In this document: piece by piece, positions 44,770-54,553 of the stretch
Layout of the letters: every line of letters begins with the position of its first letter
Position numbering within the stretch: the first letter of the stretch is position 1
Assembly (NCBI RefSeq): GCF_946479685.1
Contig: NZ_CAMLGS010000006.1
Span: 1 to 64,000 of the forward strand
DNA length: 64,000 nucleotides
Direction: 5' to 3'
Source of the DNA: an uncultured Methylotenera sp.
GTDB taxonomy: Bacteria; Pseudomonadota; Gammaproteobacteria; Burkholderiales; Methylophilaceae
Translations under genes and position numbers: made by a program
The notes under the pieces: generated by a model
Seen by the model: the letters and a program-made list of their open reading frames with translations, nothing else
Database searches by the model: none
What the model was told of the DNA's origin: nothing

Positions 44770-45534
44770 ATGACGAACACCCTGCTCAGCTTTCAACAAT
44801 ACCAACTAGCATTTACGGCGCGCATACGTGATACACGCAGCCAGCCAGTACCAGCCGGCGTTGCGCCTGAGCGCATGGCGGTTTATGACGAAATTGTATT
44901 TAACAATCTGCTTGAGTCGGTATCCGCATGTTTCCCAGTCGCGCGTAAAACCATAGGCAAAGCGGCTTGGCTTAAATTGGTACAAGCTTACTTAAAAGAC
45001 CACTCAGCAGATACACCGCTGTTTCGTAAGATTCCGCAAGAGTTCTTGGCGTTTTTACAGCAGAGCCAATCACAGCATACCAAGCTTACGCTACCTCCCT
45101 ATCTACTGGCGCTCTGCCACTATGAATGGATAGAGCTATATCTAAGCTCTTTGCCGTCATTCGATAACCAAGTTGCAAACGTGCACGGTGACTTGGCGTG
45201 CCAGCCACTGGTATTTACGCAGGCAATGCAGTTACTTAGTTACGACTATGCCGTGCATAGAATTTCCCCCAGGCATAAACCTAAGAGCATAGAGCCCACC
45301 TACCTGCTGGTGCATCGTGATATAAGCGACCAGATTAAATTTATCGAGCTTAACCCGATGACGTTTAAACTGATTACGCTATTAAAATCTGGGGAATTTA
45401 CTGCCGAACAAGCACTAACAATGCTTGCAGATGAATTGAAACACCCCCAACCACAAATCATTATGCAATTTGGCTTAGGGGTATTACTAGACTTACACAA
45501 CCAAGGCATTATCCTTGGTACTATACCTGAGTAA
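44770..45534 (+). CDS. DUF2063 MNIO-partner protein, BufC/HvfC-like
   Basis: 254 aa. The N-terminal DUF2063 domain (FQQYQLAFTARIRDT, AVYDEIVFNNLLESVSACFPVARKTIG) precedes a mixed C-terminal domain. DUF2063 proteins pair with MNIO enzymes and are thought to bind the precursor and present it, a recognition-element role. Last gene of the unit; its stop lies in a 19-bp tandem duplication. Role is inferred from the family and the adjacent MNIO. Confidence 0.9.
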   Translation: MTNTLLSFQQYQLAFTARIRDTRSQPVPAGVAPERMAVYDEIVFNNLLESVSACFPVARKTIGKAAWLKLVQAYLKDHSADTPLFRKIPQEFLAFLQQSQSQHTKLTLPPYLLALCHYEWIELYLSSLPSFDNQVANVHGDLACQPLVFTQAMQLLSYDYAVHRISPRHKPKSIEPTYLLVHRDISDQIKFIELNPMTFKLITLLKSGEFTAEQALTMLADELKHPQPQIIMQFGLGVLLDLHNQGIILGTIPE

Positions 45535-45562
45535 CCTTAAAGGACCTGAGTAACATTAAAGG
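45525..45562. repeat. 19-bp tandem duplication over the DUF2063 stop codon
   Basis: ACCTGAGTAACCTTAAAGG (45525-45543) and ACCTGAGTAACATTAAAGG (45544-45562) differ at one base. The first copy contains the last codons and stop of the DUF2063 gene. A partial third unit follows. Confidence 0.65.
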
Positions 45563-45614
45563 CTGATTAAAGGTTAAGTGCCAGCACAAACCGATAACCA
45601 AGCCGCTGTATTAC

Positions 45615-45809
45615 TTAATCAAAGTTAACAGTCTCGCTCTGACGCGTTTCCAACACAGATAGCAGATCTTGCTGCTCTGTTGGCTGCATATCCCACCAGC
45701 CCCTGATTTCGGCTATGGTACGGTAGCAACCATTACAAAAGCCTGTTGTTTCATCAATGCTGCAAACCCCGATACAAGGGGATTGCACTTCTACTGTATT
45801 GTCTGACAT
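45615..45809 (-). CDS. DUF1289 family protein
   Basis: 64 aa. [29 protein letters not shown] is the DUF1289 signature with a CxxxC...CxxC set, a likely zinc or Fe-S site. The family is small and widespread in proteobacteria, with no known function. It lies on the minus strand between the MNIO cluster and secA, independent of both. Confidence 0.88.
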   Translation of the reverse strand: MSDNTVEVQSPCIGVCSIDETTGFCNGCYRTIAEIRGWWDMQPTEQQDLLSVLETRQSETVNFD

Positions 45810-45860
45810 TACTAATCCTACTCTTTACACTTAATACACGTAACGCTATTTATAAATCAA

Positions 45861-45920
45861 GCACACCTTAACTAGGTACACCTAGGCTAGGTACACCTTA
45901 GCTAAGCATACTTTAGCTAA
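45861..45920. repeat. Degenerate 15-bp tandem repeats at the secA 3' end
   Basis: Four units, GCACACCTTAACTAG, GTACACCTAGGCTAG, GTACACCTTAGCTAA and GCATACTTTAGCTAA (period 15). The last one contains the secA stop codon. A fifth partial unit (GAACACC) codes the final secA residues. Confidence 0.65.
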
Positions 45921-48642
45921 GAACACCGTGGCACTGTTTGTATTTCTTGCCAGAGCCACATGGGCATAGGTCATTACGGCCAACTTTCACGCCGTCTCGC
46001 ACCATAGGCTGTGTTGCAGCCACGTTTGCTTCAGCCGCATCAGTAGCATCGCTCGCCAGTGCTTCTGCGTAATCAGCATGCTGGTATTGCACGTTTTCCA
46101 CTTCTACTGGACGCTCAACCGCTTCCACGTCGGCCTCAGTTTTCACCTGTACCAACATAGTAACTTTAGTCACTTCAGTTTTAATGGTATCTAATAGGCC
46201 GGCGAACAGCTCAAATGCCTCACGTTTATATTCCTGTTTCGGGTTTTTCTGTGCATAAGAGCGTAAGTGGATGCCTTGACGCAGATGGTCTAGTGCAGCC
46301 AAATGTTCACGCCAGTGGTTATCCAGGCTTTGCAGCATCACTGAGCGCTCAAACTGACGCAAGATATCTGGGCTCGCCAAATCTTCTTTTGCCTGATAAA
46401 CCGCATTAGCCGCAGCCAAGATACGCTCACGTAATGTTTCTTCATGCAGGTCTGGGTTCTCTTCCAGCATCTTTTGCAACGCGATTTCCAAGCCAAGGTC
46501 TGCCTTCAGTTCACGTTCCAACGCTGGCACATCCCACAACTCTTCCACGCTATCAGGCGGAATATGAGTAGCCACCATGTTCATAATCACGTCTTCACGC
46601 ATGGCTTTTACTGTTTCACCCACATCGGCGGCTTCCAGCAATTCATTACGTTGCTCGTAAATCACTTTACGCTGGTCATTTGACACATCGTCAAACTCTA
46701 GTAGCTGTTTACGGATATCGAAGTTACGACCTTCCACCTTACGCTGTGCGTTTTCAATCGCACGTGTAACCCAAGGGTGCTCAATCGCCTCACCATCCGG
46801 CATATTCAATTTGCCCATAATCGCAGACACGCGATCAGAAGCGAAAATTCTTAACAACTGGTCTTCTAAAGATAGATAGAAACGGCTAGAACCTACGTCA
46901 CCTTGACGGCCTGAACGTCCACGCAACTGATTATCGACGCGGCGTGACTCATGGCGTTCGGTGCCCACAATATGCAAGCCACCAGCGGCCAATACCGCAG
47001 CGTGCACTTGCTGCCAGGCCGCTTTAATCTCGGCAATACGGCTTTCTTTTTGCGCATCGGTCAATGAAGCATCTTCATGCACGGCAGCAATTTCCGGCTC
47101 AGGGTTACCGCCCAGTACAATGTCAGTACCACGACCTGCCATGTTGGTAGCAATAGTAATCACGCCAGGACGCCCCGCCTGCACAATGATATGCGCTTCA
47201 CGCTCGTGCTGTTTTGCGTTCAATACCTGATGCTCAAGCTTAGCTTCCGTCAGCAATTTCGAAATCAACTCGGAGTTCTCAATCGAAGTGGTACCTACCA
47301 ATACTGGCTGGCCGCGGCTTTGGCAATCTTTGATATCTAAAATCACCGCTTCGTATTTTTCACGAGAGGTTCTGTAGACTTTATCCATGGCATCTTTACG
47401 CTGCATTGCACGGTGCGTAGGGATGACCACGGTTTCTAAACCATAAATCTGGTTAAATTCATAAGCTTCAGTATCAGCAGTACCTGTCATGCCAGATAGC
47501 TTGCTGTACATACGGAAGTAGTTTTGGAAAGTGATAGATGCCAGCGTTTGGTTTTCTTTTTGAATCTCCACGCCTTCTTTCGCCTCAACTGCCTGATGCA
47601 AACCATCAGACCAGCGGCGGCCAGCCATCATACGGCCAGTAAACTCATCCACAATCACGATTTCGCCATCACGCACTACGTAGTGCTGATCGCGATGGTA
47701 AAGGTTACGTGCACGCAATGAAGCGTATAAGTGGTGCACTAAAGTAATATTTGATGCCTCGTACAAGCTTGAGCCTTCAGCCAGCAAACCAGCCTCAGCC
47801 AATATCGCCTCAGCATGCTCATGGCCTTGTTCCGACATCACCACATTTTGTGCTTTTTCATCCACCCAGAAGTCGCCTTCGCCTTCTTCCTCTTTTTGTG
47901 GAACCAGCTTAGCGGCTACTGCGTTGATTTGCGTATATAGCGCAACGCTATCGTCGGCTTGGCCTGAAATAATCAGCGGGGTACGTGCCTCGTCAATTAG
48001 AATCGAGTCCACTTCATCGATTAACGCATAGCTCAAGCCACGCTGCACGCGCTCTTCACGGCTGTAAACCATGTTGTCACGCAGGTAGTCAAAACCAAAT
48101 TCGTTATTGGTACCGTAAGTAATATCTGCCGCATAAGCCGCGCGCTTCGCTTCGTTCGGCATTTGCGATAAGTTAATACCTATCGATAAACCTAAAAAGT
48201 TATACAGTTTACCCATCCACTCCGCATCGCGCTTAGCTAGGTAATCGTTCACGGTAATCACGTGTACGCCTTTACCAGTAATCGCATTCAGGTAGGTAGG
48301 CAATGTTGCCACCAAAGTTTTACCTTCACCGGTACGCATTTCAGAAATTTTGCCTGCGTTCAGCACCATACCGCCGATCAGCTGCACATCAAAGTGACGC
48401 ATACCCAGCACACGACGACCACCTTCACGCACTACCGCAAACGCTTCTGGCAGCAACTTCTCCAAAGACTCACCATTGGCAAAACGTTGCTTAAACTCTT
48501 CTGTTTTAGCGCGCAGGGCATCATCACTCAAGGCCTGCATTGCAGGCTCTAATGCATTAATTTGCTCTACTTTCTGTGCATATTGCTTAACCAGCCTATC
48601 GTTACGGCTACCGAATAATTTTTTGAACAACGTAGATATCAT
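45913..48642 (-). CDS. secA: Preprotein translocase ATPase SecA
   Basis: 909 aa motor of the Sec translocon. Nucleotide-binding domain 1 has [15 protein letters not shown] (Walker A, about 100) and [20 protein letters not shown]. The preprotein cross-linking domain, NBD2 ([20 protein letters not shown]) and the helical scaffold follow. The C-terminus has the linker and the zinc SEC-C motif [13 protein letters not shown] that binds SecB and lipids. Divergent neighbours (M23 peptidase, DUF721) match the common betaproteobacterial arrangement. The gene end carries a 15-bp repeat array. Confidence 0.97.
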   Translation of the reverse strand: MISTLFKKLFGSRNDRLVKQYAQKVEQINALEPAMQALSDDALRAKTEEFKQRFANGESLEKLLPEAFAVVREGGRRVLGMRHFDVQLIGGMVLNAGKISEMRTGEGKTLVATLPTYLNAITGKGVHVITVNDYLAKRDAEWMGKLYNFLGLSIGINLSQMPNEAKRAAYAADITYGTNNEFGFDYLRDNMVYSREERVQRGLSYALIDEVDSILIDEARTPLIISGQADDSVALYTQINAVAAKLVPQKEEEGEGDFWVDEKAQNVVMSEQGHEHAEAILAEAGLLAEGSSLYEASNITLVHHLYASLRARNLYHRDQHYVVRDGEIVIVDEFTGRMMAGRRWSDGLHQAVEAKEGVEIQKENQTLASITFQNYFRMYSKLSGMTGTADTEAYEFNQIYGLETVVIPTHRAMQRKDAMDKVYRTSREKYEAVILDIKDCQSRGQPVLVGTTSIENSELISKLLTEAKLEHQVLNAKQHEREAHIIVQAGRPGVITIATNMAGRGTDIVLGGNPEPEIAAVHEDASLTDAQKESRIAEIKAAWQQVHAAVLAAGGLHIVGTERHESRRVDNQLRGRSGRQGDVGSSRFYLSLEDQLLRIFASDRVSAIMGKLNMPDGEAIEHPWVTRAIENAQRKVEGRNFDIRKQLLEFDDVSNDQRKVIYEQRNELLEAADVGETVKAMREDVIMNMVATHIPPDSVEELWDVPALERELKADLGLEIALQKMLEENPDLHEETLRERILAAANAVYQAKEDLASPDILRQFERSVMLQSLDNHWREHLAALDHLRQGIHLRSYAQKNPKQEYKREAFELFAGLLDTIKTEVTKVTMLVQVKTEADVEAVERPVEVENVQYQHADYAEALASDATDAAEANVAATQPMVRDGVKVGRNDLCPCGSGKKYKQCHGVLS

Positions 48643-48785
48643 GAAATGAAATACTTTCCGCTAGAGGATAAACAACTTTAAATTGAGTAAAGGTTGAAAT
48701 TAAGTGTGAGATTGTAAACTCGAAATGGCTGACAGGTAATAAATCATTAGGAATTAAATGGGGTTTATTTTGATTATTTCAAGAG

Positions 48786-49754
48786 CTAGCGCGATGCACT
48801 AAGATATTTTCTTGGATCCAAGGGGTTACCATTCAGCCTGATCTCATAATGCAGATGCGGACCGGTTGAACGGCCAGTGCTTCCCACCTCAGCAATAATT
48901 TGTCCTTTGGTCACTCGCTGACCTACAGTCACCAACAGTTTAGAAGCATGCGCGTAGCGCGTCTCTAAACCAGAACCGTGATCAATCTTGACGATTTTAC
49001 CATAGTCAGGGGTCTGCTCAGCCGTAGACACTATGCCACTCGCAGCCGCATAAATCGGAGTGCCGCTTGCTGCGGTAAAGTCTAAACCCTCATGAAAAGC
49101 TTTGCTGCCGTTAAATGGATCTAAACGCCAGCCAAAACTGGACGAATTAAATGCGGCATTCACTGGGCTGCTATTGGGCAAGGTGTTTTTTAACACGCTT
49201 TGCTGCAGCAGTTTTGCTTCCATATCACTTAAGTATTCGGTTTTAAGCTCAATCTTTGCTATTAACTCGGCAATTTTACTTTGCAGCTCCGCCTCAGATA
49301 ACGGCGCACTTTGCACTAGCGGCCCACCTTGGTTAGCACCTAGTGCGGCGTTAGTTAGCGGGTTAGCAAGCGCTGGCTCTAGGCTGGAGGTTGGTGAGTA
49401 GTTTGGCTTAGGAGCAAGGTTAGGTTCCGTTTTGCTACTTTGCACTGCCTTTTTATCGCCAGCCAGCTTAGCCAAACGCTCACTTTGCGCATCCAAGCGC
49501 ATCATACGCGCCTGCAATTCTCCCAACTGCACAGCGTACGCATCCAGATGTTTTTGTGGGTTATTGAAAGAAAAACGCAAATGATGCGGAATCAGTGACT
49601 TTACACCCTTCTGTGCAGAAGGCTCCTGTGGCACAATGAACATAAGCATGAACAGGACTGGCAGCATGACCAGCGCAAACACGATCATACCAATTTGCAG
49701 TATAGAAAGTGTTTTGGCTTTCGCCATATTATTTGAGACTAAAATGATATTCAT
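48786..49754 (-). CDS. M23 family metallopeptidase (LytM-like)
   Basis: 322 aa. One N-terminal membrane helix (about 18-42) is followed by a coiled-coil-like periplasmic segment (about 65-185) and a C-terminal LytM domain: GWRLDPFNGSKAFHEGLDF (first His of the HxxxD zinc site), YAHASKLLVTVGQ and GSTGRSTGPHLHYEIRLNG (HLHYE). It should hydrolyse peptidoglycan or activate amidases. The ATG at 49754 has AGGGG 4-5 nt upstream. It is divergent from the DUF721 gene with no more than 63 bp between starts. Confidence 0.92.
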   Translation of the reverse strand: MNIILVSNNMAKAKTLSILQIGMIVFALVMLPVLFMLMFIVPQEPSAQKGVKSLIPHHLRFSFNNPQKHLDAYAVQLGELQARMMRLDAQSERLAKLAGDKKAVQSSKTEPNLAPKPNYSPTSSLEPALANPLTNAALGANQGGPLVQSAPLSEAELQSKIAELIAKIELKTEYLSDMEAKLLQQSVLKNTLPNSSPVNAAFNSSSFGWRLDPFNGSKAFHEGLDFTAASGTPIYAAASGIVSTAEQTPDYGKIVKIDHGSGLETRYAHASKLLVTVGQRVTKGQIIAEVGSTGRSTGPHLHYEIRLNGNPLDPRKYLSASR

Positions 49755-49816
49755 ACTACCCCTAATCCTTGCCAGTAACCGATAACCGCACCATTAATAC
49801 AGCGCCATTAAGCACT

Positions 49817-50236
49817 ATGCAAAGACTTAATACATTACTTAAGCAGCCCGAGTTAAACGAGCTCAATCAGCGCACCTTAGAAGCACAGGCATCGCAAAAA
49901 ATTTGGGCGGAAATTGCACCTGACGGTTTGGCTAAGTATAGCCATATCAGCAGCATCAAAAACCAGCAATTTACCGTGTATGCAGACAACAACGCGGTAG
50001 CTGCAAAAATTAAGCTTTTAATTCCTAGCTTATTGATTCAACTGAAAAACCAAGGGTACGAAGTTACTGCAATTCGTATAAAAGTGCAAGCAAAATCTAA
50101 GCCGCAAGTCACACCAAAATCCACAAAATCATTGAGCTCAGAAGCAGTAAATCAGCTACAAAAACTAGAGTCACAGCTTTCTGGCACCACGCTGGGCGAC
50201 TCACTCAGCAGACTACTCAAAAACGCCAACAAATAA
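49817..50236 (+). CDS. DUF721 (DciA-like) protein
   Basis: 139 aa from the ATG at 49817; a TTG at 49769 is also in frame. The KH-like DUF721 domain (about 15-95, with KIWAEIAPDGLAKYSHISSIKNQQFTVYADNNAVAAKIKLLIPSLL) is followed by a polar tail. DUF721 proteins include DciA, the helicase operator that replaces DnaC in many bacteria, so a role in loading DnaB is plausible. Divergent from the M23 peptidase, upstream of hppA. Confidence 0.8.
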   Translation: MQRLNTLLKQPELNELNQRTLEAQASQKIWAEIAPDGLAKYSHISSIKNQQFTVYADNNAVAAKIKLLIPSLLIQLKNQGYEVTAIRIKVQAKSKPQVTPKSTKSLSSEAVNQLQKLESQLSGTTLGDSLSRLLKNANK

Positions 50237-50273
50237 CTTCACACCATATCATTAGCGGCAGCACCTAGCGCTA

Positions 50274-50330
50274 TGTTCGCCTAGGCTAATAGTGTTCGCT
50301 TAGGCTACTATTGTTCGCCTAGGCTAATAG
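50274..50330. repeat. 19-bp tandem repeat, three copies
   Basis: Copies at 50274-50292 and 50312-50330 are identical (TGTTCGCCTAGGCTAATAG). The middle copy (50293-50311) has three changes. Each of copies 1 and 3 holds the palindrome GCCTAGGC. It lies 37 bp after the DUF721 stop, 170 bp before hppA. The rest of the 266-base gap holds no feature I can name. Confidence 0.7.
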
Positions 50331-50502
50331 TGCCATAATGAAGTCAGGTTACAATTTATTTACAAATTTCAAGGAGCATTAAACCTCAACTTAAGCTTTA
50401 TCTGCAACAGATGTTTAGTACCTGATTTTATTTAGTTCCTAGTTTCGTTTTCACACGAGTTTTATTTTGCAGTTTTAATAAAAATTTAGATAGGGAGAAG
50501 TC

Positions 50503-52530
50503 ATGTCAGTCGAACTAATGATTGCCATAGGCGCCGCGATACTAGCGGTACTCTACGGCGCAGTAATGAGTAAGTGGATTACAGGTTTACCAGCTGGCAA
50601 TGCGCGCATGCAAGAAATTGCCAGCGCCATTCAACAAGGGGCAGCCGCATACCTTGCCCGTCAATATAAAACCATCACCATCGTTGGCATCGTCCTTGCC
50701 GTTTTAATTGGGATATTTCTCAACACAGCCACCGCCATAGGCTTTGTATTAGGCGCCGTGCTATCTGGCGCTTGTGGCTTTATTGGCATGAACGTTTCCG
50801 TTAAAGCTAACGTACGCACTGCACAAGCCGCTACTAACGGCATTGCGCCAGCGCTAAATGTGGCTTTTAATGGCGGCGCCATTACCGGCATGCTGGTGGT
50901 TGGCCTGGGGTTATTGGGCGTAACTGGTTTTTATGCATACCTAGGCGGAGAGTCCGCCACCAATTTAAACCCGCTCATAGGTTTGGCCTTCGGCTCATCG
51001 TTGATCTCAATTTTTGCACGGTTAGGCGGTGGCATTTTCACTAAAGGTGCTGACGTTGGTGCTGACTTGGTAGGTAAAGTAGAAGCCGGCATCCCGGAAG
51101 ATGATCCACGCAATCCGGCGGTAATTGCCGATAACGTAGGCGACAACGTAGGCGACTGTGCAGGCATGGCAGCCGATTTGTTTGAAACCTATGCAGTCAC
51201 CCTGATTGCCACCATGGTGTTAGGCAGCCTGCTACTTACCAATGCTGGCGCGCATGGCGTCATTTACCCGCTAATGCTAGGCGCAGTTTCCATCGTAGCA
51301 TCAATCATTGGCTGCTTCTTTGTTAAGGCTTCACCTGGCATGAAAAACGTGATGCCAGCGCTATACAAAGGTCTGGCAGTTGCTGGTGTGCTATCGCTCA
51401 TCGCCTTTTACTTTGTCACCACCAAAATGTTCCCAGAGGGCGTGACTGCTGGCGATCTCACCATTTCTACCCACCAATTATTTGGCGCTTGCGCTGTTGG
51501 TTTAGCATTAACCGCCGCTTTGGTATGGATTACCGAATACTACACCGGCACCGATTACGCACCGGTTAGGCACGTAGCGCAAGCTTCGACCACCGGCCAC
51601 GCCACCAACATCATTGCCGGGATTGGCATCTCTATGAAATCTACCGCTTTACCGGTGATTTCCGTGTGTCTAGCTATTTTCACCTCCTACCATTTAGCCG
51701 GCTTATACGGTGTTGCCATCGCGGCCACCGCTATGCTCAGCATGGCAGGCATAGTAGTGGCGCTGGATGCCTACGGCCCCATTACCGATAACGCTGGCGG
51801 CATTGCAGAAATGGCAGAGTTACCGAGCAGCGTGCGTGATGTGACTGACCCATTGGACGCAGTAGGAAACACAACCAAAGCCGTAACCAAAGGCTATGCC
51901 ATTGGCTCTGCTGGCTTAGCGGCGTTAGTGCTGTTTGCCGACTACACGCACAAGCTAGAAGGCGCAGGCATTGCAGTTAAATTTGACCTAAGTGACCCGA
52001 TGGTGATTATTGGCTTATTTATTGGGGGTTTGATTCCGTTCCTGTTTGCCGCGATGGCGATGGAGGCGGTCGGCCGTGCCGCTGGCTCCGTGGTAGAGGA
52101 AGTACGCCGCCAATTCCGTGAAATCAAAGGCATTATGGAAGGCTCCGCCAAACCGGAATATGGCAGAGCAGTTGATATGCTGACCACGGCTGCTATCAAA
52201 GAAATGATGGTGCCTTCACTATTGCCAGTTGCGGTACCTGTTGTGGTTGGCCTGACATTGGGCCCTGTTGCCTTGGGTGGCTTACTGATGGGCACCATCG
52301 TGACCGGTTTATTTGTGGCTATCTCCATGTGTACCGGCGGTGGCGCCTGGGATAACGCCAAAAAATACATTGAAGATGGCAACCATGGCGGCAAAGGCTC
52401 TGAGGCGCACAAAGCTGCGGTGACAGGCGACACCGTGGGCGACCCATATAAAGATACTGCAGGCCCAGCCGTGAATCCATTGATTAAAATCATCAATATC
52501 GTGGCGTTACTGATAGTACCGTTACTATAA
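50503..52530 (+). CDS. hppA: Proton-pumping membrane pyrophosphatase
   Basis: 675 aa with about 16 transmembrane segments. It hydrolyses PPi to drive proton export. The PPi-binding motifs [37 protein letters not shown] and [17 protein letters not shown] are complete. The GNTTKA motif has Lys where K+-dependent enzymes have Ala, which marks the K+-independent subtype. GGGAG lies 7 nt before the ATG. The adjacent soluble Ppa means two independent PPi sinks sit within 3 kb. Confidence 0.95.
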   Translation: MSVELMIAIGAAILAVLYGAVMSKWITGLPAGNARMQEIASAIQQGAAAYLARQYKTITIVGIVLAVLIGIFLNTATAIGFVLGAVLSGACGFIGMNVSVKANVRTAQAATNGIAPALNVAFNGGAITGMLVVGLGLLGVTGFYAYLGGESATNLNPLIGLAFGSSLISIFARLGGGIFTKGADVGADLVGKVEAGIPEDDPRNPAVIADNVGDNVGDCAGMAADLFETYAVTLIATMVLGSLLLTNAGAHGVIYPLMLGAVSIVASIIGCFFVKASPGMKNVMPALYKGLAVAGVLSLIAFYFVTTKMFPEGVTAGDLTISTHQLFGACAVGLALTAALVWITEYYTGTDYAPVRHVAQASTTGHATNIIAGIGISMKSTALPVISVCLAIFTSYHLAGLYGVAIAATAMLSMAGIVVALDAYGPITDNAGGIAEMAELPSSVRDVTDPLDAVGNTTKAVTKGYAIGSAGLAALVLFADYTHKLEGAGIAVKFDLSDPMVIIGLFIGGLIPFLFAAMAMEAVGRAAGSVVEEVRRQFREIKGIMEGSAKPEYGRAVDMLTTAAIKEMMVPSLLPVAVPVVVGLTLGPVALGGLLMGTIVTGLFVAISMCTGGGAWDNAKKYIEDGNHGGKGSEAHKAAVTGDTVGDPYKDTAGPAVNPLIKIINIVALLIVPLL

Positions 52531-52544
52531 ACGGCAACTCGCAC

Positions 52545-52568
52545 AAGGCGGCTTAGGCCGCCTTTTTT
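52545..52568 (+). terminator. Terminator of hppA
   Basis: AAGGCGGC / GCCGCCTT, 8-bp stem, 4-nt loop, six T. It starts 15 bp after the hppA stop. Confidence 0.9.
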
Positions 52569-52690
52569 ATTGGCTCCACACTGGGTTTCGACACCCTACA
52601 TGATTACCAACATGGAGATAACAGCTGTTATTTAATAATCAGCAGACTTACGTTATACAATCACATTACATTTAACTTTAAGTGAACCCC

Positions 52691-53383
52691 ATGCGACACT
52701 CTGAATTTCACCGCTCACACCGTATTGGCTGGCTACGCGCTGCAGTGCTAGGCGCGAATGATGGCATTATCTCCACCGCTAGTTTAATCATAGGCGTTGC
52801 CTCAGCTGGCGTTGCTAACAGCAGCATCCTAATCACAGGGGTCGCTTGCTTGGTTTCTGGCTCCATGTCGATGGCGGCAGGTGAATACGTTTCCGTCAGC
52901 TCACAAGCTGATACCGAATCGGCAGATCTGGCACGTGAGCGCTTAGAGTTAGCAAGTGACCATGAAAACGAACTAAAGGAGCTCACCGCCATTTATATCG
53001 GCCGAGGCTTAACTCCGGAGTTGGCACATGAGGTTGCCGTACAACTCACCCACCATGATGCCCTAGGCGCACATGCCAGAGACGAGCTAGGCATTACCGA
53101 CACCATGAACGCCCGCCCGCTACAGGCGGCGCTTGCCTCTGCCGCAACCTTTGCCGTTGGTGCGGTGTTACCGCTATTGGTCACTTACTTTGCACCAGCA
53201 ACCGATATTGCACTTTATGTAGGCATTTCCTCTCTCGCCTTCCTAGCGGCATTGGGCGGGCTTGCAGCTCAGGCTGGTGGCGCCAATATAACGGTAGGCG
53301 TGGCACGCGTGGCATTTTGGGGCGTAGTAGCAATGGTCGCTACCGCCAGCGTGGGCAAGTTATTTGGTGTGGTAGCAGCTTAA
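52691..53383 (+). CDS. VIT1/CCC1 family metal transporter
   Basis: 230 aa from the ATG at 52691 (GTG at 52682 also in frame). Five membrane helices in the VIT1/CCC1 pattern. The N-terminal segment with WLRAAVLGANDGIISTASLIIGVA and MSMAAGEYVSVSSQ are the family hallmarks; the cytoplasmic loop is acidic (TESADLARERLELASDHENELKEL). The family exports Fe2+/Mn2+ from the cytosol in plants, yeast and bacteria; which metal here is unknown. Flanked by terminators, so it is monocistronic. Confidence 0.9.
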   Translation: MRHSEFHRSHRIGWLRAAVLGANDGIISTASLIIGVASAGVANSSILITGVACLVSGSMSMAAGEYVSVSSQADTESADLARERLELASDHENELKELTAIYIGRGLTPELAHEVAVQLTHHDALGAHARDELGITDTMNARPLQAALASAATFAVGAVLPLLVTYFAPATDIALYVGISSLAFLAALGGLAAQAGGANITVGVARVAFWGVVAMVATASVGKLFGVVAA

Positions 53384-53504
53384 TACTATGACCACCTGGA
53401 TACGGCTAGCCAGGGTTACCATTTAGAATGGCTCTTATAAAGTGGCTCTTAGCATTAGGGTTGCTGCTTAGTAAATCTGCCATAGAAATTTAAACCCCAA
53501 ATGC

Positions 53505-53530
53505 AAAAAGGCAGCCTAAGCTGCCTTTTT
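53505..53530. terminator. Bidirectional terminator between CCC1-like gene and ppa
   Basis: AAAAAGGCAGC / GCTGCCTTTTT, 11-bp perfect stem, 4-nt loop, T/A tracts on both sides. It serves the plus-strand transporter gene and the minus-strand ppa gene, which converge here. Confidence 0.9.
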
Positions 53531-53552
53531 CTTTTACTAAAACCTACGCTAA

Positions 53553-54101
53553 TTAGAACGCTGGTTTAACTTGTGCATTATTGTAATTCTCTACACTTTG
53601 TAAGATCTCTTTTTTAGCTGCTTCGATATCGCCCCAGCCGTTAATCTTAACCCATTTGCCTTTGTCTAAATCTTTGTAATGCTCAAAGAAGTGGGCAATC
53701 ATGTTCAAGCGCCATTCTGAAACATCAGTATGTGCTTTCAAGTGACCATATAAACCACAAACTTTATCTACTGGTACTGCCAACACTTTTGCATCCAGGC
53801 CAGCTTCATCTTCCATCAACAGCACGCCTAGTGGGCGGCAACGCACTACCACGCCAGGAATCAACGGCACTGGTGTCATCACCAATACGTCAACCGGGTC
53901 GCCATCGTCAGACAAGGTGTGTGGTACGTAACCATAGTTGGTTGGGTATTGCATCGCTGTACCCATGAAGCGGTCAACAAAGATTGCGCCGCTTTCTTTA
54001 TCTACTTCATATTTTACTGGGTCACCCTGCATTGGGATCTCAATAATCACATTGAAATCGTTAGGGACATCTTTACCGGTTGGCACTTGGTTTAATGACA
54101 T
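53553..54101 (-). CDS. ppa: Soluble inorganic pyrophosphatase (family I)
   Basis: 182 aa, bacterial hexameric type. It hydrolyses PPi to phosphate. Signatures are [38 protein letters not shown] (metal-binding Asp cluster [10 protein letters not shown]), [14 protein letters not shown] and [24 protein letters not shown] lies 8 nt before the ATG. The gene runs alone on the minus strand. Confidence 0.97.
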   Translation of the reverse strand: MSLNQVPTGKDVPNDFNVIIEIPMQGDPVKYEVDKESGAIFVDRFMGTAMQYPTNYGYVPHTLSDDGDPVDVLVMTPVPLIPGVVVRCRPLGVLLMEDEAGLDAKVLAVPVDKVCGLYGHLKAHTDVSEWRLNMIAHFFEHYKDLDKGKWVKINGWGDIEAAKKEILQSVENYNNAQVKPAF

Positions 54102-54205
54102 GGTCTATTCCTAAATGTAAATACTACTAATGAATTTTGTAGGCGCAATTATAGCAAGCCCGCAATAAACGCACAGAAAAAAGTCGTAACAAAGTGTATT
54201 GCTAC

Positions 54206-54502
54206 TTAATTCTCTGGGGTAGGCGCTGCCTGCTGTACTTGCTCTCGGCAGTTTTGCAGCACACTGGGGGGAATTAACAACAAAGCAAAATAGAGTAAAG
54301 CTGGAATAATCACTAGATCATCAAGCTGACCCAGAATAGGAATAAAGTCTGGAATTAAATCAAACGGTAGTAATAAATAACCCACAGCCAGCCACAGCAG
54401 GCACTTAGCCAACCATGGTGTTTGTGGGTGTTTTAATACCAAGCGATAAACAGCTAGTTCCTGCTTGAGTTGCTTAGCCAGTGATTTAAGTTTTTTTAAC
54501 AC
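54206..54502 (-). CDS. DUF1232 (YkvA) family protein
   Basis: 98 aa. A short helical N-terminus is followed by the DUF1232 core WLAKCLLWLAVGYLLLPFDLIPDFIPILGQLDDLVIIPALLYFAL, a membrane-associated double hairpin with the conserved PDFIP...LDD motif. Function unknown. It is upstream of ppa on the minus strand and downstream of purC. Confidence 0.88.
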   Translation of the reverse strand: MLKKLKSLAKQLKQELAVYRLVLKHPQTPWLAKCLLWLAVGYLLLPFDLIPDFIPILGQLDDLVIIPALLYFALLLIPPSVLQNCREQVQQAAPTPEN

Positions 54503-54553
54503 GTTAAAAAGTAATTAAAGTTGGCTAGGCTCGTTTTTATGGTTAGCACTCGC

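Noticed and set aside
45861..50330. Short tandem repeats that could look like a CRISPR array
   Set aside because: Units are 15-19 bp with no unique spacers between them and no cas genes in the window.
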